64,000 bases of DNA from Paenibacillus woosongensis (GCF_030122845.1 NZ_CP126084.1:4860501-4924500); one strand, 5' to 3'; numbered from the stretch's first letter, positions 29,953 to 39,535 are shown. The notes: a model not told the origin generated them from the letters alone. Translations and numbers: made by a program.

Positions 29953-31690
29953 CAGAGAGCTGCACCCCCTTGTTCATGGCAAGATAAGCCTCGACAAGAC
30001 GGGACGGCGAGGATAATCCGCATAATCTGGCGAACCGGGACAAGCTGTCCTCCCGCAGCCGCGCCCTGTCCGTCACCTCAGCGTCAGACAGCACCTCCGC
30101 GACCTTGCCCGCAGCAATGACCTCGCCACCTGCCAGGACGACCGCACGGTCGGCATATTCCAAAGCCAGATGCATGTCATGCGTAATGAACAAAAACGCC
30201 GTCCCCCTGGCCGCCAATCGTTCTATAAAGCCCATAAATTCGGTGTAGTGCCGGTAATCCTGACCTGCCGTTGGCTCGTCCAGAATAATCAGCGCGGGAT
30301 CGAGTACGAGTACGGACGCGATGCAGAGCCGTTTTTTCTGCCCAAAACTCAGCGCCGACACAGGCCAGTTGCGGTATGGATATAGCCCGCACACGCGCAG
30401 CGCCTCATCGATCCGCCGTTCCCGCTCCTCTGCAGCGACGCCGCGGGCGGCCAGGCCCAGACCCACCTCATCCCGGATCATATGCTGGGTAATCATTTGA
30501 TGCGGATTTTGCAGGACGTAGCCGATCTGCTCGCCCCTGCGGCGTATGGACCAGCCTTCGATGTCCTCGCCTCGCCATAATACCGCTCCCGAGCGCGGTT
30601 TCATGAGCCCCGTGATCAGCCCGGACAGCGTCGATTTGCCCGCCCCGTTATTGCCCAGCAAAGCTACCGTTTCTCCTTCCCCTACATGGAAGGATACGTC
30701 CCGGATAACCTCCCGGCCCTGCGAATAGGCAAAGGATACATGCCGTACTTCAAGCAGAGGCTCGGAATCGATTCTGTCCTGATTAGAACGCATCCTAACA
30801 GGGGCAGAGCTGATCCACTGCTCCAGGCCGTCACGAAGCGCCTCAAGCTTGGCTGGATTACCCTTGGCGGCCGCTGTCCCTTCAAGCTGAACCAAATGGC
30901 TCCATCGCTCCGCGGGCATGCCAGCATGGGCCAAAGCCTCCAAATAAAGCGGCTGGCGAAGGCCATGACGGGGAAGTACGCCGTCCGCCAATATCCGTTC
31001 CGGGACAGCTGCGGCAACGATTTGCCCGCCATCCATGACGACGATCCGATCCACCGGCTGCTCCAGCACATCCTCGACCCGATGCTCAATGATCACCACC
31101 GTCTTGCCGCTGTGCCGGTGGATATCATCGATCAATGCCATCGCCCGCATGCCGCTCACCGGATCAAGATTGGCGAGCGGTTCATCGAATAGCAGAATGT
31201 CCGCCTGCGTCGTCAGCACGCCAGCCAGCGACACGCTTTGCTTCTGTCCGCCCGACAGGTCATGCGGCCCCTGCGCCTCGAAGGCCAGCATGCCGACCAG
31301 ATCAAGCGAGGAGACCACCTTGGCTTTCATCTCGGACTGAGGTACGTTCTCATTCTCCATTTGAAAAGCAACATCTTCCCCAACCGTCTGCCCCACGAAC
31401 TGGGCATCCGGATTTTGCAGAATCGTTCCGACCGCACGGCTGCGCTCGAATATCCCTAACGAAACGGCAGGCTGCCCGTTCAGCAGGAGCTCTCCCGAAA
31501 TCTCGCCCCGGTAGGAAAAGGGAATTAGCCCATTGATGCAATGGGCTAATGTCGATTTGCCCGAGCCGCTTGGCCCGGCAATCCATATTTTCTCGCCAGG
31601 ATAAATGTCGAGATTGATATCATTTAACGTCGGCTTGGACTGCTTTTTATAACGAAAGCTAAAATTACGAAAAGAAATCACAGGCTGCAT
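29945..31690 (-). CDS. ECF transporter ATPase, two fused ATP-binding domains
   Basis: A 581-residue protein with two complete ABC domains, equivalent to EcfA1 and EcfA2 joined. The first has Walker A GPSGSGKST (39-47), LSGGQKQSVSLAGVL and ILLFDEPLANLDP. The second has GNNGAGKST (about 345), the variant signature ALSFGQKKRL and LIILDEPTAGQD. AGGAG lies 10 bases before the ATG. It is between the S gene (14-base gap) and the T gene (overlap). Confidence 0.93.
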   Translation of the reverse strand: MQPVISFRNFSFRYKKQSKPTLNDINLDIYPGEKIWIAGPSGSGKSTLAHCINGLIPFSYRGEISGELLLNGQPAVSLGIFERSRAVGTILQNPDAQFVGQTVGEDVAFQMENENVPQSEMKAKVVSSLDLVGMLAFEAQGPHDLSGGQKQSVSLAGVLTTQADILLFDEPLANLDPVSGMRAMALIDDIHRHSGKTVVIIEHRVEDVLEQPVDRIVVMDGGQIVAAAVPERILADGVLPRHGLRQPLYLEALAHAGMPAERWSHLVQLEGTAAAKGNPAKLEALRDGLEQWISSAPVRMRSNQDRIDSEPLLEVRHVSFAYSQGREVIRDVSFHVGEGETVALLGNNGAGKSTLSGLITGLMKPRSGAVLWRGEDIEGWSIRRRGEQIGYVLQNPHQMITQHMIRDEVGLGLAARGVAAEERERRIDEALRVCGLYPYRNWPVSALSFGQKKRLCIASVLVLDPALIILDEPTAGQDYRHYTEFMGFIERLAARGTAFLFITHDMHLALEYADRAVVLAGGEVIAAGKVAEVLSDAEVTDRARLREDSLSRFARLCGLSSPSRLVEAYLAMNKGVQLSDE

Positions 31691-31704
31691 AACTACATAA
31701 ACTC

Positions 31705-32271
31705 CTAACTGTCTGCGTCTATGGTGAGGTTCGCGTCATTCCGGTTGCGCTTCGCATAAGCCCATACGGCCGGAACGCCGAGAATGAAGAAGACGGCTGT
31801 ATTGGCAAGTCCGGCCGCAACTGCTTGGACGATAACCTTACCGCCAGGCTCGCCCATGACAAAAATATCGAACAAGTACGAGAAGGCCAGAGCCGCAAAA
31901 ATACCGATAACGCCATACACAATAAACTGCACGATGTGCGTCTTCCTGATCTCCCCGTCCTGCGGATTGAAGCCTTTGGCCAGATAGATCAGCCCCATGA
32001 AGGCCGCGGCAATCCCCGAGCCGAGAGCCCAGCCCCACCAGACGGTTCCATTGGTAATAAAATCGTTGATAACATGTCCGAGAAAGCCGGCAATGAAGCC
32101 GACGACCGGACCGAACAGCGCACCGAAAATCGCCAGGAGAGCGATCGAAGGCCGCAGCTGCGTATCTGTGCCGATCGGAATGCCGATCCAGCTCGTTGCC
32201 CCGTAGAGAGCAGCACCGATTCCAATCGTAACGACCGTCCGGGTGCTCCACTTCCAAATGGATGGTTTCAT
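31705..32271 (-). CDS. ECF transporter S component, UPF0397 family
   Basis: Substrate-capture membrane protein, 188 residues, about six helices. UPF0397 features are RTVVTIGIGAALYGATSW, AIFGALFGPVVGFIAGFLGH, the following TNGTVWWGW and EPGGKVIVQAVAAGLAN. The ligand is not known to me. ATG 32271 is chosen because AAGGGGGA lies 8 bases upstream; the ATG at 32292 overlaps that site. It is the first gene of the S-A-T operon, with a folded leader. Confidence 0.88.
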   Translation of the reverse strand: MKPSIWKWSTRTVVTIGIGAALYGATSWIGIPIGTDTQLRPSIALLAIFGALFGPVVGFIAGFLGHVINDFITNGTVWWGWALGSGIAAAFMGLIYLAKGFNPQDGEIRKTHIVQFIVYGVIGIFAALAFSYLFDIFVMGEPGGKVIVQAVAAGLANTAVFFILGVPAVWAYAKRNRNDANLTIDADS

Positions 32272-32284
32272 CCTAAAATTCCCC

Positions 32285-32380
32285 CTTAACATTGAACTGG
32301 CCAGGCGCTATTTGGCGTTCCAAGCAATCTCTTGGTGTCATACCGGCAAAATAGCATCTGATTCAAATATAAGGGGGAAC
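32285..32380 (-). promoter_or_regulatory. possible structured leader of the ECF operon
   Basis: In the 166 bases between fni and the S gene, the minus strand can form an outer stem GCTATTT/AAATAGC enclosing a CCAAG/CTTGG hairpin, a short distance before the ribosome binding site. I could not match it to a known riboswitch class (no TPP, cobalamin, SAM or preQ1 core seen). It is a candidate only. Confidence 0.3.
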
Positions 32381-32437
32381 TTCTAGAAACGCAATATAAT
32401 TCTCTGTAATTTCATCGGATTTATATGAAAAATCTGT

Positions 32438-33466
32438 CTATTCCCGGCGTACCAGCCGCGCCGTGCCCTTCAGCGCCGCGATATTGCCGGCGCCGATACC
32501 GAACATGGCGGTGCGCAGCTCCAGCTCGACACGCTCCAACTGAGCGTCGAGCGCCTGCGCCGAATGCACCGCTGGTTCCAGCAGCGCCCGGCCGAACCCG
32601 GCCAGATTTGCGCCAAGCGCCAGCGCCTTGGCGGCATCCACGCCGGTGTTCAGGCCCCCGCTGCCAATCAGGGCGGCTTGCGGTACAGACGCCCGCACTT
32701 CGCGGATGCATTCGGCGGTGGGAATACCCCAATCCGCGAATGCTTCCGCCGCGAGGCGCCGCACGGGGTCGGCGCTGCGGAACTTCTCGACCTGGCTCCA
32801 GGACGTACCGCCAGCGCCAGCTACATCGATGAACGCAGCGCCTGCTTCATGAAGCCGCTTCGCAGTCGCGCCATCGATCCCCCAGCCGACTTCCTTCACG
32901 CCGACCGGTATCGGCAGCTTTTTGCACAGCTCCTCAATCCGGGCCAGCACGCCGCGAAATGCCGTATTGCCTTCCGGCTGGAAGATTTCCTGCAGCCCGT
33001 TCAAATGCAGCACGAGCATGTCCGCTCCGGCGATTTCTACCGCACGCATGCATTCATCCGGGCCGAAGCCGTAATTCAGCTGAACCGCGCCCAGGTTGGC
33101 AATAACCGGAATCGTTGGTGCTTTGGTGCGCACGGCAAACGTAGCCGCCAGTTCCTCGCGCTCGACCGCCGCACGGACCGAGCCTACGCCAAGAGCCCAG
33201 CCGCGATGCTCCGCGACCTCCGCCAGCCGCTCATTGATCACGCCAGCCAGTTCACTCCCCCCGGTCATCGAGCTGATCAGGAATGGCGTCCGGAGCGAAG
33301 CCCCCAGGAAGGATGTTTTCAAGCTAATCTCATCGAAATTCAGCTCGGGAAGCGCATTATGGCGGAAGATATACTTCTGAAACCCCGTCAGCACACCCTC
33401 GGCACCGACTTGCTCCTCCAGGCATATGCGGATGTGTTCACTTTTGCGTCCAGACGTATTTCCCAT
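32438..33466 (-). CDS. fni: type 2 isopentenyl-diphosphate isomerase
   Basis: FMN- and NAD(P)H-dependent interconversion of IPP and DMAPP. It has 342 residues from ATG 33466 (AAGGAGGAGCAGT upstream; the earlier in-frame codon has no site). Motifs seen are RKSEHIRICLEE, FLISSMTGGS, IANLGAVQLNYGFG, HLNGLQE, GWGIDGATAKRL, DVAGAGGTSW and the FMN-phosphate loop GSGGLNTGVDAAKALALGA. The next gene upstream is cls. Confidence 0.95.
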   Translation of the reverse strand: MGNTSGRKSEHIRICLEEQVGAEGVLTGFQKYIFRHNALPELNFDEISLKTSFLGASLRTPFLISSMTGGSELAGVINERLAEVAEHRGWALGVGSVRAAVEREELAATFAVRTKAPTIPVIANLGAVQLNYGFGPDECMRAVEIAGADMLVLHLNGLQEIFQPEGNTAFRGVLARIEELCKKLPIPVGVKEVGWGIDGATAKRLHEAGAAFIDVAGAGGTSWSQVEKFRSADPVRRLAAEAFADWGIPTAECIREVRASVPQAALIGSGGLNTGVDAAKALALGANLAGFGRALLEPAVHSAQALDAQLERVELELRTAMFGIGAGNIAALKGTARLVRRE

Positions 33467-33522
33467 ACTGCTCCTCCTTGTCATCGTTGTCTCTGCACAG
33501 CTCTTGTATATTCAAATGCCTC

Positions 33523-35031
33523 TTATAACAGCGGCGAGAACAGCCGGGCCGCCGATTCCATGAACCGCACGAACAGCTTCTTCTCCATAAACGCTTTGTA
33601 CTCGATTTGCTTCGTAAACAATAAATCCCGCTCGAAATCTTTAACCATTTGCCCAATGCTGTCGGTTTGCACAAGCAGGGCATTCACCTCAAAGTTCAAA
33701 TGAAAGCTGCGCATGTCCATATTGGCCGTGCCGACAGTAGCAATTTCCCCATCGACAATCAGCAGCTTCGAATGGAGAAAGCCTTTCTCATATTCGAAAA
33801 TCTTCACTCCCGCCTCCAGCAGCTCGGGAAAATAAGAATGCGAGGCCAGAAACGGCAGCCATTTGTCCGGCTTGGCCGGAAATAGAATCCGTACGTCCAG
33901 GCCGGATAGACCGGCAATCTTGAGCGCCGTAAAAATATCATCATCCGGGATAAAATACGGCGTAGCCAGCCAAATCGATTTCTTGGCTGAAGACATCATC
34001 GAGAAGAAGATGTTCTTCAGGGTCCGGCTCTCATTATCGGGCCCGCTGGGCACGATTTGCACGGCGCCGACGCAGCCGGTCTCCAGCTCCGGAGACAGGT
34101 ACTGCAGCGACATAATCTTTTCCCCGGTAACGTATTTCCAGTCCTGGAGAAAAATAATTTGCAGCGAGCGAACCGCTTCCCCTTTGACGAGCATATGCGT
34201 GTCCCGCCAAAAGCCGTACGTCTTGTTGCGGCTCAAGTATTCGTCCCCCACGTTCAAGCCGCCGATGAAGCCGGTCGTGCCGTCGATGACAACAATCTTC
34301 CGGTGGTTGCGATAGTTGACCCGGCTGGATAGAGCCAAAAAGCGGACTTGTCCATATATACCAACCTTGACTCCGGCTTCTTCCAGCTCGCGGATAAACG
34401 ATTTCGGCAGGCCGATACTGCCCACCGCATCGAACATGAACCGAACCTCGACCCCGGCTTTTGCCTTCTCAATCAGCGTCTTCTGGATTTCGCGCCCAAT
34501 GTCATCCGCCCGGTAAATATAATATTCCATATGTATATGATGCTCAGCCTTCTTCAGCTCCTTCAGGAGCGAAGAGAAGGTCTCCTCTCCGTTCGTCAGC
34601 ACCTTCGTGCGGGTATACATGGAAAACGGCGTACGGGCCAGACGCTGGGACAGCTGAAGCAGCCGCTGCTCTTCCGGGGTAAACTGCGATAAATCGCGAG
34701 GCAGCATGTAAGCATTATTATCGATGCGCTCGTAGTTTCTCCGATCCTCCTCCGCCTTCTTATCGAAATTCCGGCGCTTGAAATAGTTCTGGCCAAACAG
34801 GAAATAAAATAGGAGTCCGACAACCGGAAGCAGGCCAAGTACCAAAATCCAAGCCACGGTGCTCGAAGGGTTGCGATTTTCCATGAATATCGCGAAGCCG
34901 ATCGTCATGACCGTCAAGGTTTGAAAAATACTGACCAGAGTACCGCCGAACTTCCCGAAGACGCCAAATCCAAAATAATAAAACGCGAAAAGTATGGCGG
35001 CAATCAATAAAACTTGCAATCCACGTCTCAT
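33523..35031 (-). CDS. cls: cardiolipin synthase
   Basis: Makes cardiolipin from two phosphatidylglycerols at the membrane. It has 502 residues. Two N-terminal helices (about 5-25 and 35-57) are followed by two phospholipase-D HKD motifs, NYRNHRKIVVIDG and FLHSKLLIVDGEIATVG. AAAGGAGACAACC precedes the ATG. It lies 56 bases upstream of fni on the same strand. Confidence 0.96.
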   Translation of the reverse strand: MRRGLQVLLIAAILFAFYYFGFGVFGKFGGTLVSIFQTLTVMTIGFAIFMENRNPSSTVAWILVLGLLPVVGLLFYFLFGQNYFKRRNFDKKAEEDRRNYERIDNNAYMLPRDLSQFTPEEQRLLQLSQRLARTPFSMYTRTKVLTNGEETFSSLLKELKKAEHHIHMEYYIYRADDIGREIQKTLIEKAKAGVEVRFMFDAVGSIGLPKSFIRELEEAGVKVGIYGQVRFLALSSRVNYRNHRKIVVIDGTTGFIGGLNVGDEYLSRNKTYGFWRDTHMLVKGEAVRSLQIIFLQDWKYVTGEKIMSLQYLSPELETGCVGAVQIVPSGPDNESRTLKNIFFSMMSSAKKSIWLATPYFIPDDDIFTALKIAGLSGLDVRILFPAKPDKWLPFLASHSYFPELLEAGVKIFEYEKGFLHSKLLIVDGEIATVGTANMDMRSFHLNFEVNALLVQTDSIGQMVKDFERDLLFTKQIEYKAFMEKKLFVRFMESAARLFSPLL

Positions 35032-35195
35032 GGTTGTCTCCTTTTCACAGTATGCTGCAGTGATTCTATTTTACATGATCCGCAACTTTCTTCCTAATAC
35101 AATATTGAAGCCAGCTTCTATTATAGCGTAAACGAAAGAACATAGGCATGCCTTGTCCGGGAGCGCCCCATACCCCATTATTGAGGTCATACTAA

Positions 35196-35253
35196 CAAAA
35201 AGAGACGATTCGCCAGGCGGCTTGCATCAAGCAACCGCCCTGACGGATCGTCC
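35196..35253 (-). terminator. Rho-independent terminator after the TorD-family gene
   Basis: A long imperfect stem (GACGATCCGTCAGGGCGGTTG pairing back with its complement around TGATG) is followed on the minus strand by TCTCTTTTTG. It lies about 20 bases after the TorD-family stop. Confidence 0.8.
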
Positions 35254-35275
35254 CTATTGTATAGCTCTGCGTGTA

Positions 35276-35971
35276 TTAGCTTATGTGTGCTCTCCATTGA
35301 CGAAGCTGCGCTAGATCATCGGCCAGGAATTCTCGCAGCAGCTCGGCCAAACCGCTGTAAAGCGGACTTTTCGTAGTCCGGATCAGCTCCTCCGCCAGCC
35401 GCGGGGCCCATTTCAGCAAATGAACTTCCAGGAAACGAATCTGGGTATCTGCCATCTCCAGGCAACTGTGGCGCATATGGCTCAAGTCGGCCTTGCTGCG
35501 CATTCCTTCCGCCAGCACCGCCATAAATTCCAGCTCCATGGCAATATGGTCGTCTCTCTCGCCGGTTAGTTTATTAAACACAACGCCGCTATCGGCGTAC
35601 ATGGACCGAATATGGGAAATGCAAGCAGCGGCATTTGCCCCATCCCTTTTAGCCCGGAAAATCCCTTCGCACGGAATCAGCATAGACTGATCTCCCAGGA
35701 AGAGCCGCCGATATTCCTCCGCCTCCTGATGGCACGCGCTGCGAAAATGCCGTTCAGGAATGCCCTCCAAATAACTTTTCAGCCTCTTGCCGCCTCTGCT
35801 GTTTGGAATTCGATGCGTCAGTTCTGCCCGCTGCCGCCACTGGGCAATCAAGGACATGCGCGGCGGACGGCTCAGAAAGTCCATCAGCAGCTCATATACC
35901 CAGCCACGGCGCTCCAACCAATCGTTGTGCTCCGGCATTGCCTGAACAGGTTCTTTGAACAACATGGTCAT
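35276..35971 (-). CDS. TorD/DmsD-family molybdoenzyme chaperone
   Basis: A 231-residue all-helical protein. Family segments seen are ERDDHIAMELEFMAVL and the downstream QIRFLEVHLLKWAPRL. Members bind the signal peptide or apo-form of molybdenum reductases before cofactor insertion. ATG 35971 lies 9 bases after GGGAG; a longer reading to 36103 has no site and a non-family N-terminus. No reductase gene is adjacent; mobA lies upstream beyond a terminator, and a molybdopterin oxidoreductase lies about 9 kb away. Confidence 0.82.
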   Translation of the reverse strand: MTMLFKEPVQAMPEHNDWLERRGWVYELLMDFLSRPPRMSLIAQWRQRAELTHRIPNSRGGKRLKSYLEGIPERHFRSACHQEAEEYRRLFLGDQSMLIPCEGIFRAKRDGANAAACISHIRSMYADSGVVFNKLTGERDDHIAMELEFMAVLAEGMRSKADLSHMRHSCLEMADTQIRFLEVHLLKWAPRLAEELIRTTKSPLYSGLAELLREFLADDLAQLRQWRAHIS

Positions 35972-36045
35972 ATTGGTCATCTCCCTGCGAAGAAATATAA
36001 GACAAGTATAGGCCCGTAGGTTAAGGTTCATGCCTGACATTGTTG

Positions 36046-36083
36046 GAAAAAAAGATGATTTCCTTCTTGACTCGGAAATCATC
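36046..36083 (-). terminator. Rho-independent terminator of mobA
   Basis: A perfect 10-base stem (GATGATTTCC/GGAAATCATC, 10-base loop) is followed on the minus strand by TTTTTTT. It ends mobA before the TorD-family gene, so the two are not one transcript. Confidence 0.85.
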
Positions 36084-36185
36084 CAAGCAGCATATACCGA
36101 CACATGATTAAGGGGGTCATGTATCGCTCACCTTCATTATATCTCATTAATGAAAACGCTTTATATGATATATTTTACATTTCGG

Positions 36186-36836
36186 TTAACAATTCCTCTG
36201 TCCCAAATTCTGCTGTTCGGCATATAGCTGAGCGATCCTGTAATCCTCCGGCCGATTCATATTGAATACAACGAGCTCTGCGGGCAGCCCAGAGGCCTGG
36301 CTCAGCTCCTCTCCGCTAATATATTTGGCCGGAAGGCCGGAAATCCAGTAATTTACCCGAAGAAGCCCCTCCCCCAGCGCCCGTTCTAGCTCAGGCAATA
36401 CACTGTGGCGATACATTGCCAGCAGCGGCTGCGCTCGGCCGCCTACATAGGGAATAACAACCTCCATGGGCTCCCCATGTCCCCGCCTCTGCTCCTCCAG
36501 CATCTGAGCCAGCTCGGCCATATAACGGAACAAAGCTGCATTTGCAAAGGGCATGTCACAGCTTACGACAAGACACCACTTACGGGCTGATGCAGCAAGC
36601 CCGGCATGCAGCCCAGCCAGCGGCCCGCATCCGGAATAGATGTCTTGCCGCAGTGGAAGGCCTAATTCGGCATAACGGGCGGATGGGCCGCAGGAGATAA
36701 CGACCTCGTCAGTGGCCTTCTGCAGCTCACAGGCCAGCCGTTCAATGACTGGCTGGCCATCTATCGGCAGTACCGCCTTATTCGTTCCCATGCGGCTCGA
36801 CCTGCCGCCCGCTAAAATAATTCCAGTCCACTCCAT
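36186..36836 (-). CDS. mobA: molybdenum cofactor guanylyltransferase
   Basis: Joins GMP to molybdopterin to form the guanine dinucleotide cofactor used by DMSO-reductase-family enzymes. It has 216 residues. The nucleotide-binding motif is LAGGRSSRMGTNKAVL from residue 8. SCDMPFANAALFRYM supplies the metal-binding aspartate. The ATG follows AAGGAGACAATCCG. It is divergent from an MFS gene and has its own terminator. Confidence 0.94.
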   Translation of the reverse strand: MEWTGIILAGGRSSRMGTNKAVLPIDGQPVIERLACELQKATDEVVISCGPSARYAELGLPLRQDIYSGCGPLAGLHAGLAASARKWCLVVSCDMPFANAALFRYMAELAQMLEEQRRGHGEPMEVVIPYVGGRAQPLLAMYRHSVLPELERALGEGLLRVNYWISGLPAKYISGEELSQASGLPAELVVFNMNRPEDYRIAQLYAEQQNLGQRNC

Positions 36837-36968
36837 CGGATTGTCTCCTTATGTTAAAGAAAGGTTATAATTAGTAATATTTCTGTCAATACGGAAAAAG
36901 ATGGTTTGTAACCTTTTTCGTCCCTGTGTTACATTGAGAACGTAACCATTAATATTAGTGAGCTATCG

Positions 36969-38213
36969 ATGTTAAATCGATTTGGACAGAAGGGAATGGC
37001 GCGTTTGCGGAATTATACTGAGAATCCGTCAGATTCTTTACTGCCCTTGGGGCTGCTTAATTTTTTCATCTATGGGACTATGGTTATCTTTGCAGCCTTC
37101 TTCCAATTATATTTGCTGGACGTTGGCATGGACAAGCTGGAGATCGGCAGCCTGATGGCAATTGCCCCTCTGGTTTCCTTGATTGCCCATCCATTCTGGA
37201 GGTATTTGAGCGATCGCACCCAGAATATCCGCATCATCCTGCTGATCATGCTCACGGGCCTGCTTATAGCCGGTCATATGGTGTTCAAAGTGGACACTTA
37301 TACTATGCTTTATTTTACGATGATTCTGCTGTATTTTTTTCAAAGCCCTTTGCTATCGCAGAGCAACAGTCTCATTCTTGGATATATCGAAGGGACGGAT
37401 TTAAAATTTAATACTTACCGGCTGTGGGGCTCATTAGGCTGGACCTTGCTCGCTTTGGGCTCAGGGGCGGTCATCGATCAGGTTGGGCACAACGGCATTT
37501 CGCTGCTGTTCAGTGTGACCCTGATGCTGGCGATCGGCTCGTCGCTGCTGCTTCCGTCCATTCGCAAGACGACTAACACGCCCTGGATAAGAACACATGA
37601 GATTACCCGGGTTCTGCAAAATAAATATTTTATCGCCTTCATTGTTTTCGGAGTCCTGGTCTCCATCCCTAATGCCATTAATACGATATTCATGCCGATA
37701 TTCATGAATGATCTGGGCAGTACCAGACTGGAGGTTGGCGGCGCGGTGTTCCTGTCCACCCTATTTGAAGCGGGCACATTCACGCTGCTTCACCGCTATC
37801 TTAAACGCAGAATCACCTATTTAATGGCTTGTATCACAATCGTGAGCATTCTGTTTGCGCTACGGTGGCAGTTGATGTCTGTAGCTTCCACGCCGCTGCA
37901 GATCATTTTTATCCAGGTGCTGCATGCCGTGACGTTCGGCGGCTTCTTCTATGTGGGCACCCGGCTGACCGCCCTGCTGCTGCCCCGTCCTCTCCGCTCC
38001 TCCGGGCAAGCGGTTTATGCGTTTGCGCTGAGCGGCCTAGCCTTCATACTCGCCGGCTTCCTCGGCGGATGGCTGTTCCAGAGCTTCGGAGCGGTGATTA
38101 TGTACCGGTTTGGCGTTACGTTTACGATGTTTGGCGCAGCAGGCTTTGCCGCGATGTGGTATCGCATCTACAAGGCTGGATATTCACCCACCCCATTATC
38201 TGAAGAACCTTAA
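36969..38213 (+). CDS. MFS transporter, PPP/MFS_1-like type
   Basis: A 414-residue permease with about twelve membrane helices. The N-terminal half has GMDKLEIGSLMAIAPL and the D-R motif YLSDRTQN, with ILGYIEGTDLKFNTYRLWGS in the middle, resembling the phenylpropionate permease-like group. The substrate is not known. It is divergent from mobA and has a terminator after it. The ATG at 36969 has only a weak GTGAG site upstream. Confidence 0.85.
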   Translation: MLNRFGQKGMARLRNYTENPSDSLLPLGLLNFFIYGTMVIFAAFFQLYLLDVGMDKLEIGSLMAIAPLVSLIAHPFWRYLSDRTQNIRIILLIMLTGLLIAGHMVFKVDTYTMLYFTMILLYFFQSPLLSQSNSLILGYIEGTDLKFNTYRLWGSLGWTLLALGSGAVIDQVGHNGISLLFSVTLMLAIGSSLLLPSIRKTTNTPWIRTHEITRVLQNKYFIAFIVFGVLVSIPNAINTIFMPIFMNDLGSTRLEVGGAVFLSTLFEAGTFTLLHRYLKRRITYLMACITIVSILFALRWQLMSVASTPLQIIFIQVLHAVTFGGFFYVGTRLTALLLPRPLRSSGQAVYAFALSGLAFILAGFLGGWLFQSFGAVIMYRFGVTFTMFGAAGFAAMWYRIYKAGYSPTPLSEEP

Positions 38214-38227
38214 ATGAACTGTCGTGT

Positions 38228-38258
38228 CCGGTGCTCGAGCAAGAGCATCGGGCTTTTC
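38228..38258 (+). terminator. Rho-independent terminator of the MFS gene
   Basis: CCGGTGCTC pairs with GAGCATCGG (one G-U) around GAGCAA-type loop bases, then GCTTTTCTT on the plus strand, starting 15 bases after the MFS stop. Confidence 0.75.
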
Positions 38259-38441
38259 TTCCAGTAGAACGTTATATAAAAAGGAAAACAACTCTCCGCC
38301 TCGTCACGCCCAGCTACAACTGGTTACGCCAAACAGCAAAAGCGTTGTTTTCCATGGTACTTCTTTATTCTAAACTATGAAATGCATTTCAGATCAACGA
38401 TGATCGCATTAAAAATTTTGGATGGAAGGAGGGACATGCGG

Positions 38442-39419
38442 GTGCCAAACATTAAGCAGATCGCCGAGGCTGCCGGAGTTTCTGTCAGCACGGTTTCCCG
38501 GGTCCTGAACAATCACCCCTATGTCCGGGAGGATAAGCGCAAGGCCGTCGAAGAGGCCGTTGAACGTCTGCAATATTCACGCAACATGAATGCCGTCCAT
38601 CTGGTCAAAGGAGCGACGCAAACGATCGGCGTCGTTCTGCCCCAAATCAATAATGCCTACTTCGGCAGAGTCGTCGAAGGGATCGGAGAGCAGGCGCTGC
38701 AGGTCAATTACCAGTTGATGCTGTGCCAGACAGGCTACCGTACCCATGAGGAACGGCGGGCGCTGCACATGCTGAGGGATAAGATCGTGGATGGACTCAT
38801 CATCGTCTCGCGCTCGCTCTCCTTGAATCAAATCGAGAAATATGCCAAATACGGCCCCATTACACTGTGTGAAGAAGTGCGCGGCCGCTCCTTATCCTGC
38901 GTTTATTTCGATCATTATGCCTCTTTCCAAAAAGCAATCATCTACCTGTGGAATAAAGGCCACCGCCGGATCGGCTACACGGTGAACCGCAGGAATAGTG
39001 CCAGCAGCTCCACCCGCAACAAGGCATACCTGGACACGCTCGCTTCCCTCGGAGGCGAGAGCCGTGAAACCTGGATCTTTGACAACTGCTTACATCTCGA
39101 GGATGGCGCCGGGCTGCTGACAAAAATCTTGGCCATGGACGACCCGCCGAGCGCTCTCCTGATCACCGGAGATCAGGTAGCTGCCGGATTGATGATCGCC
39201 GCCCAGAATCAAGGCGTGCGGATTCCCGACGATCTTGCCTTCATCGGCCTCGATAACCAGCCGATCTCCAAGCTGCTCGGCATCACCACGATCGATAACC
39301 GGCTGAACGAGATCGGCGCAGAGGCCTTCGGCATCAGCTACAGGCAAATTACCAAACAGACCGACAGCACGATCATCCAGGAGCTTGGCTTCAAAATCGT
39401 CGAACGATCCAGCGTTTAG
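38442..39419 (+). CDS. LacI-family transcriptional regulator
   Basis: A 325-residue repressor. An N-terminal HTH (IKQIAEAAGVSVSTVSRVL) is followed by the hinge and a periplasmic-binding-type effector domain with TIGVVLPQINNAYFGRVVEG and IPDDLAFIGLDNQPIS. The GTG at 38442 lies 9 bases after AGGAGG; the ATG at 38436 is only 3 bases away from it. Its target is unclear: the upstream MFS gene has its own terminator and no sugar genes are adjacent. Confidence 0.9.
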   Translation: MPNIKQIAEAAGVSVSTVSRVLNNHPYVREDKRKAVEEAVERLQYSRNMNAVHLVKGATQTIGVVLPQINNAYFGRVVEGIGEQALQVNYQLMLCQTGYRTHEERRALHMLRDKIVDGLIIVSRSLSLNQIEKYAKYGPITLCEEVRGRSLSCVYFDHYASFQKAIIYLWNKGHRRIGYTVNRRNSASSSTRNKAYLDTLASLGGESRETWIFDNCLHLEDGAGLLTKILAMDDPPSALLITGDQVAAGLMIAAQNQGVRIPDDLAFIGLDNQPISKLLGITTIDNRLNEIGAEAFGISYRQITKQTDSTIIQELGFKIVERSSV

Positions 39420-39491
39420 ATTAAATGGTGGTGTTGTTTGGAGCCTCTTGGTAAAGCATCGCCACTTGATTACGCTTGGCGGGATTAAAAC

Positions 39492-39535
39492 AAGCTGCCC
39501 CTCGAAGGATCATCGCTGATGATTGGGGGCAGCTT
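39492..39535. terminator. bidirectional terminator between lacI-type gene and DUF378 gene
   Basis: AAGCTGCCCC/GGGGCAGCTT stem with an inner GATCATC/GATGATT hairpin. On the plus strand it is followed by CTTTG, on the minus strand by GTTTTAAT. It serves converging genes. Confidence 0.7.
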
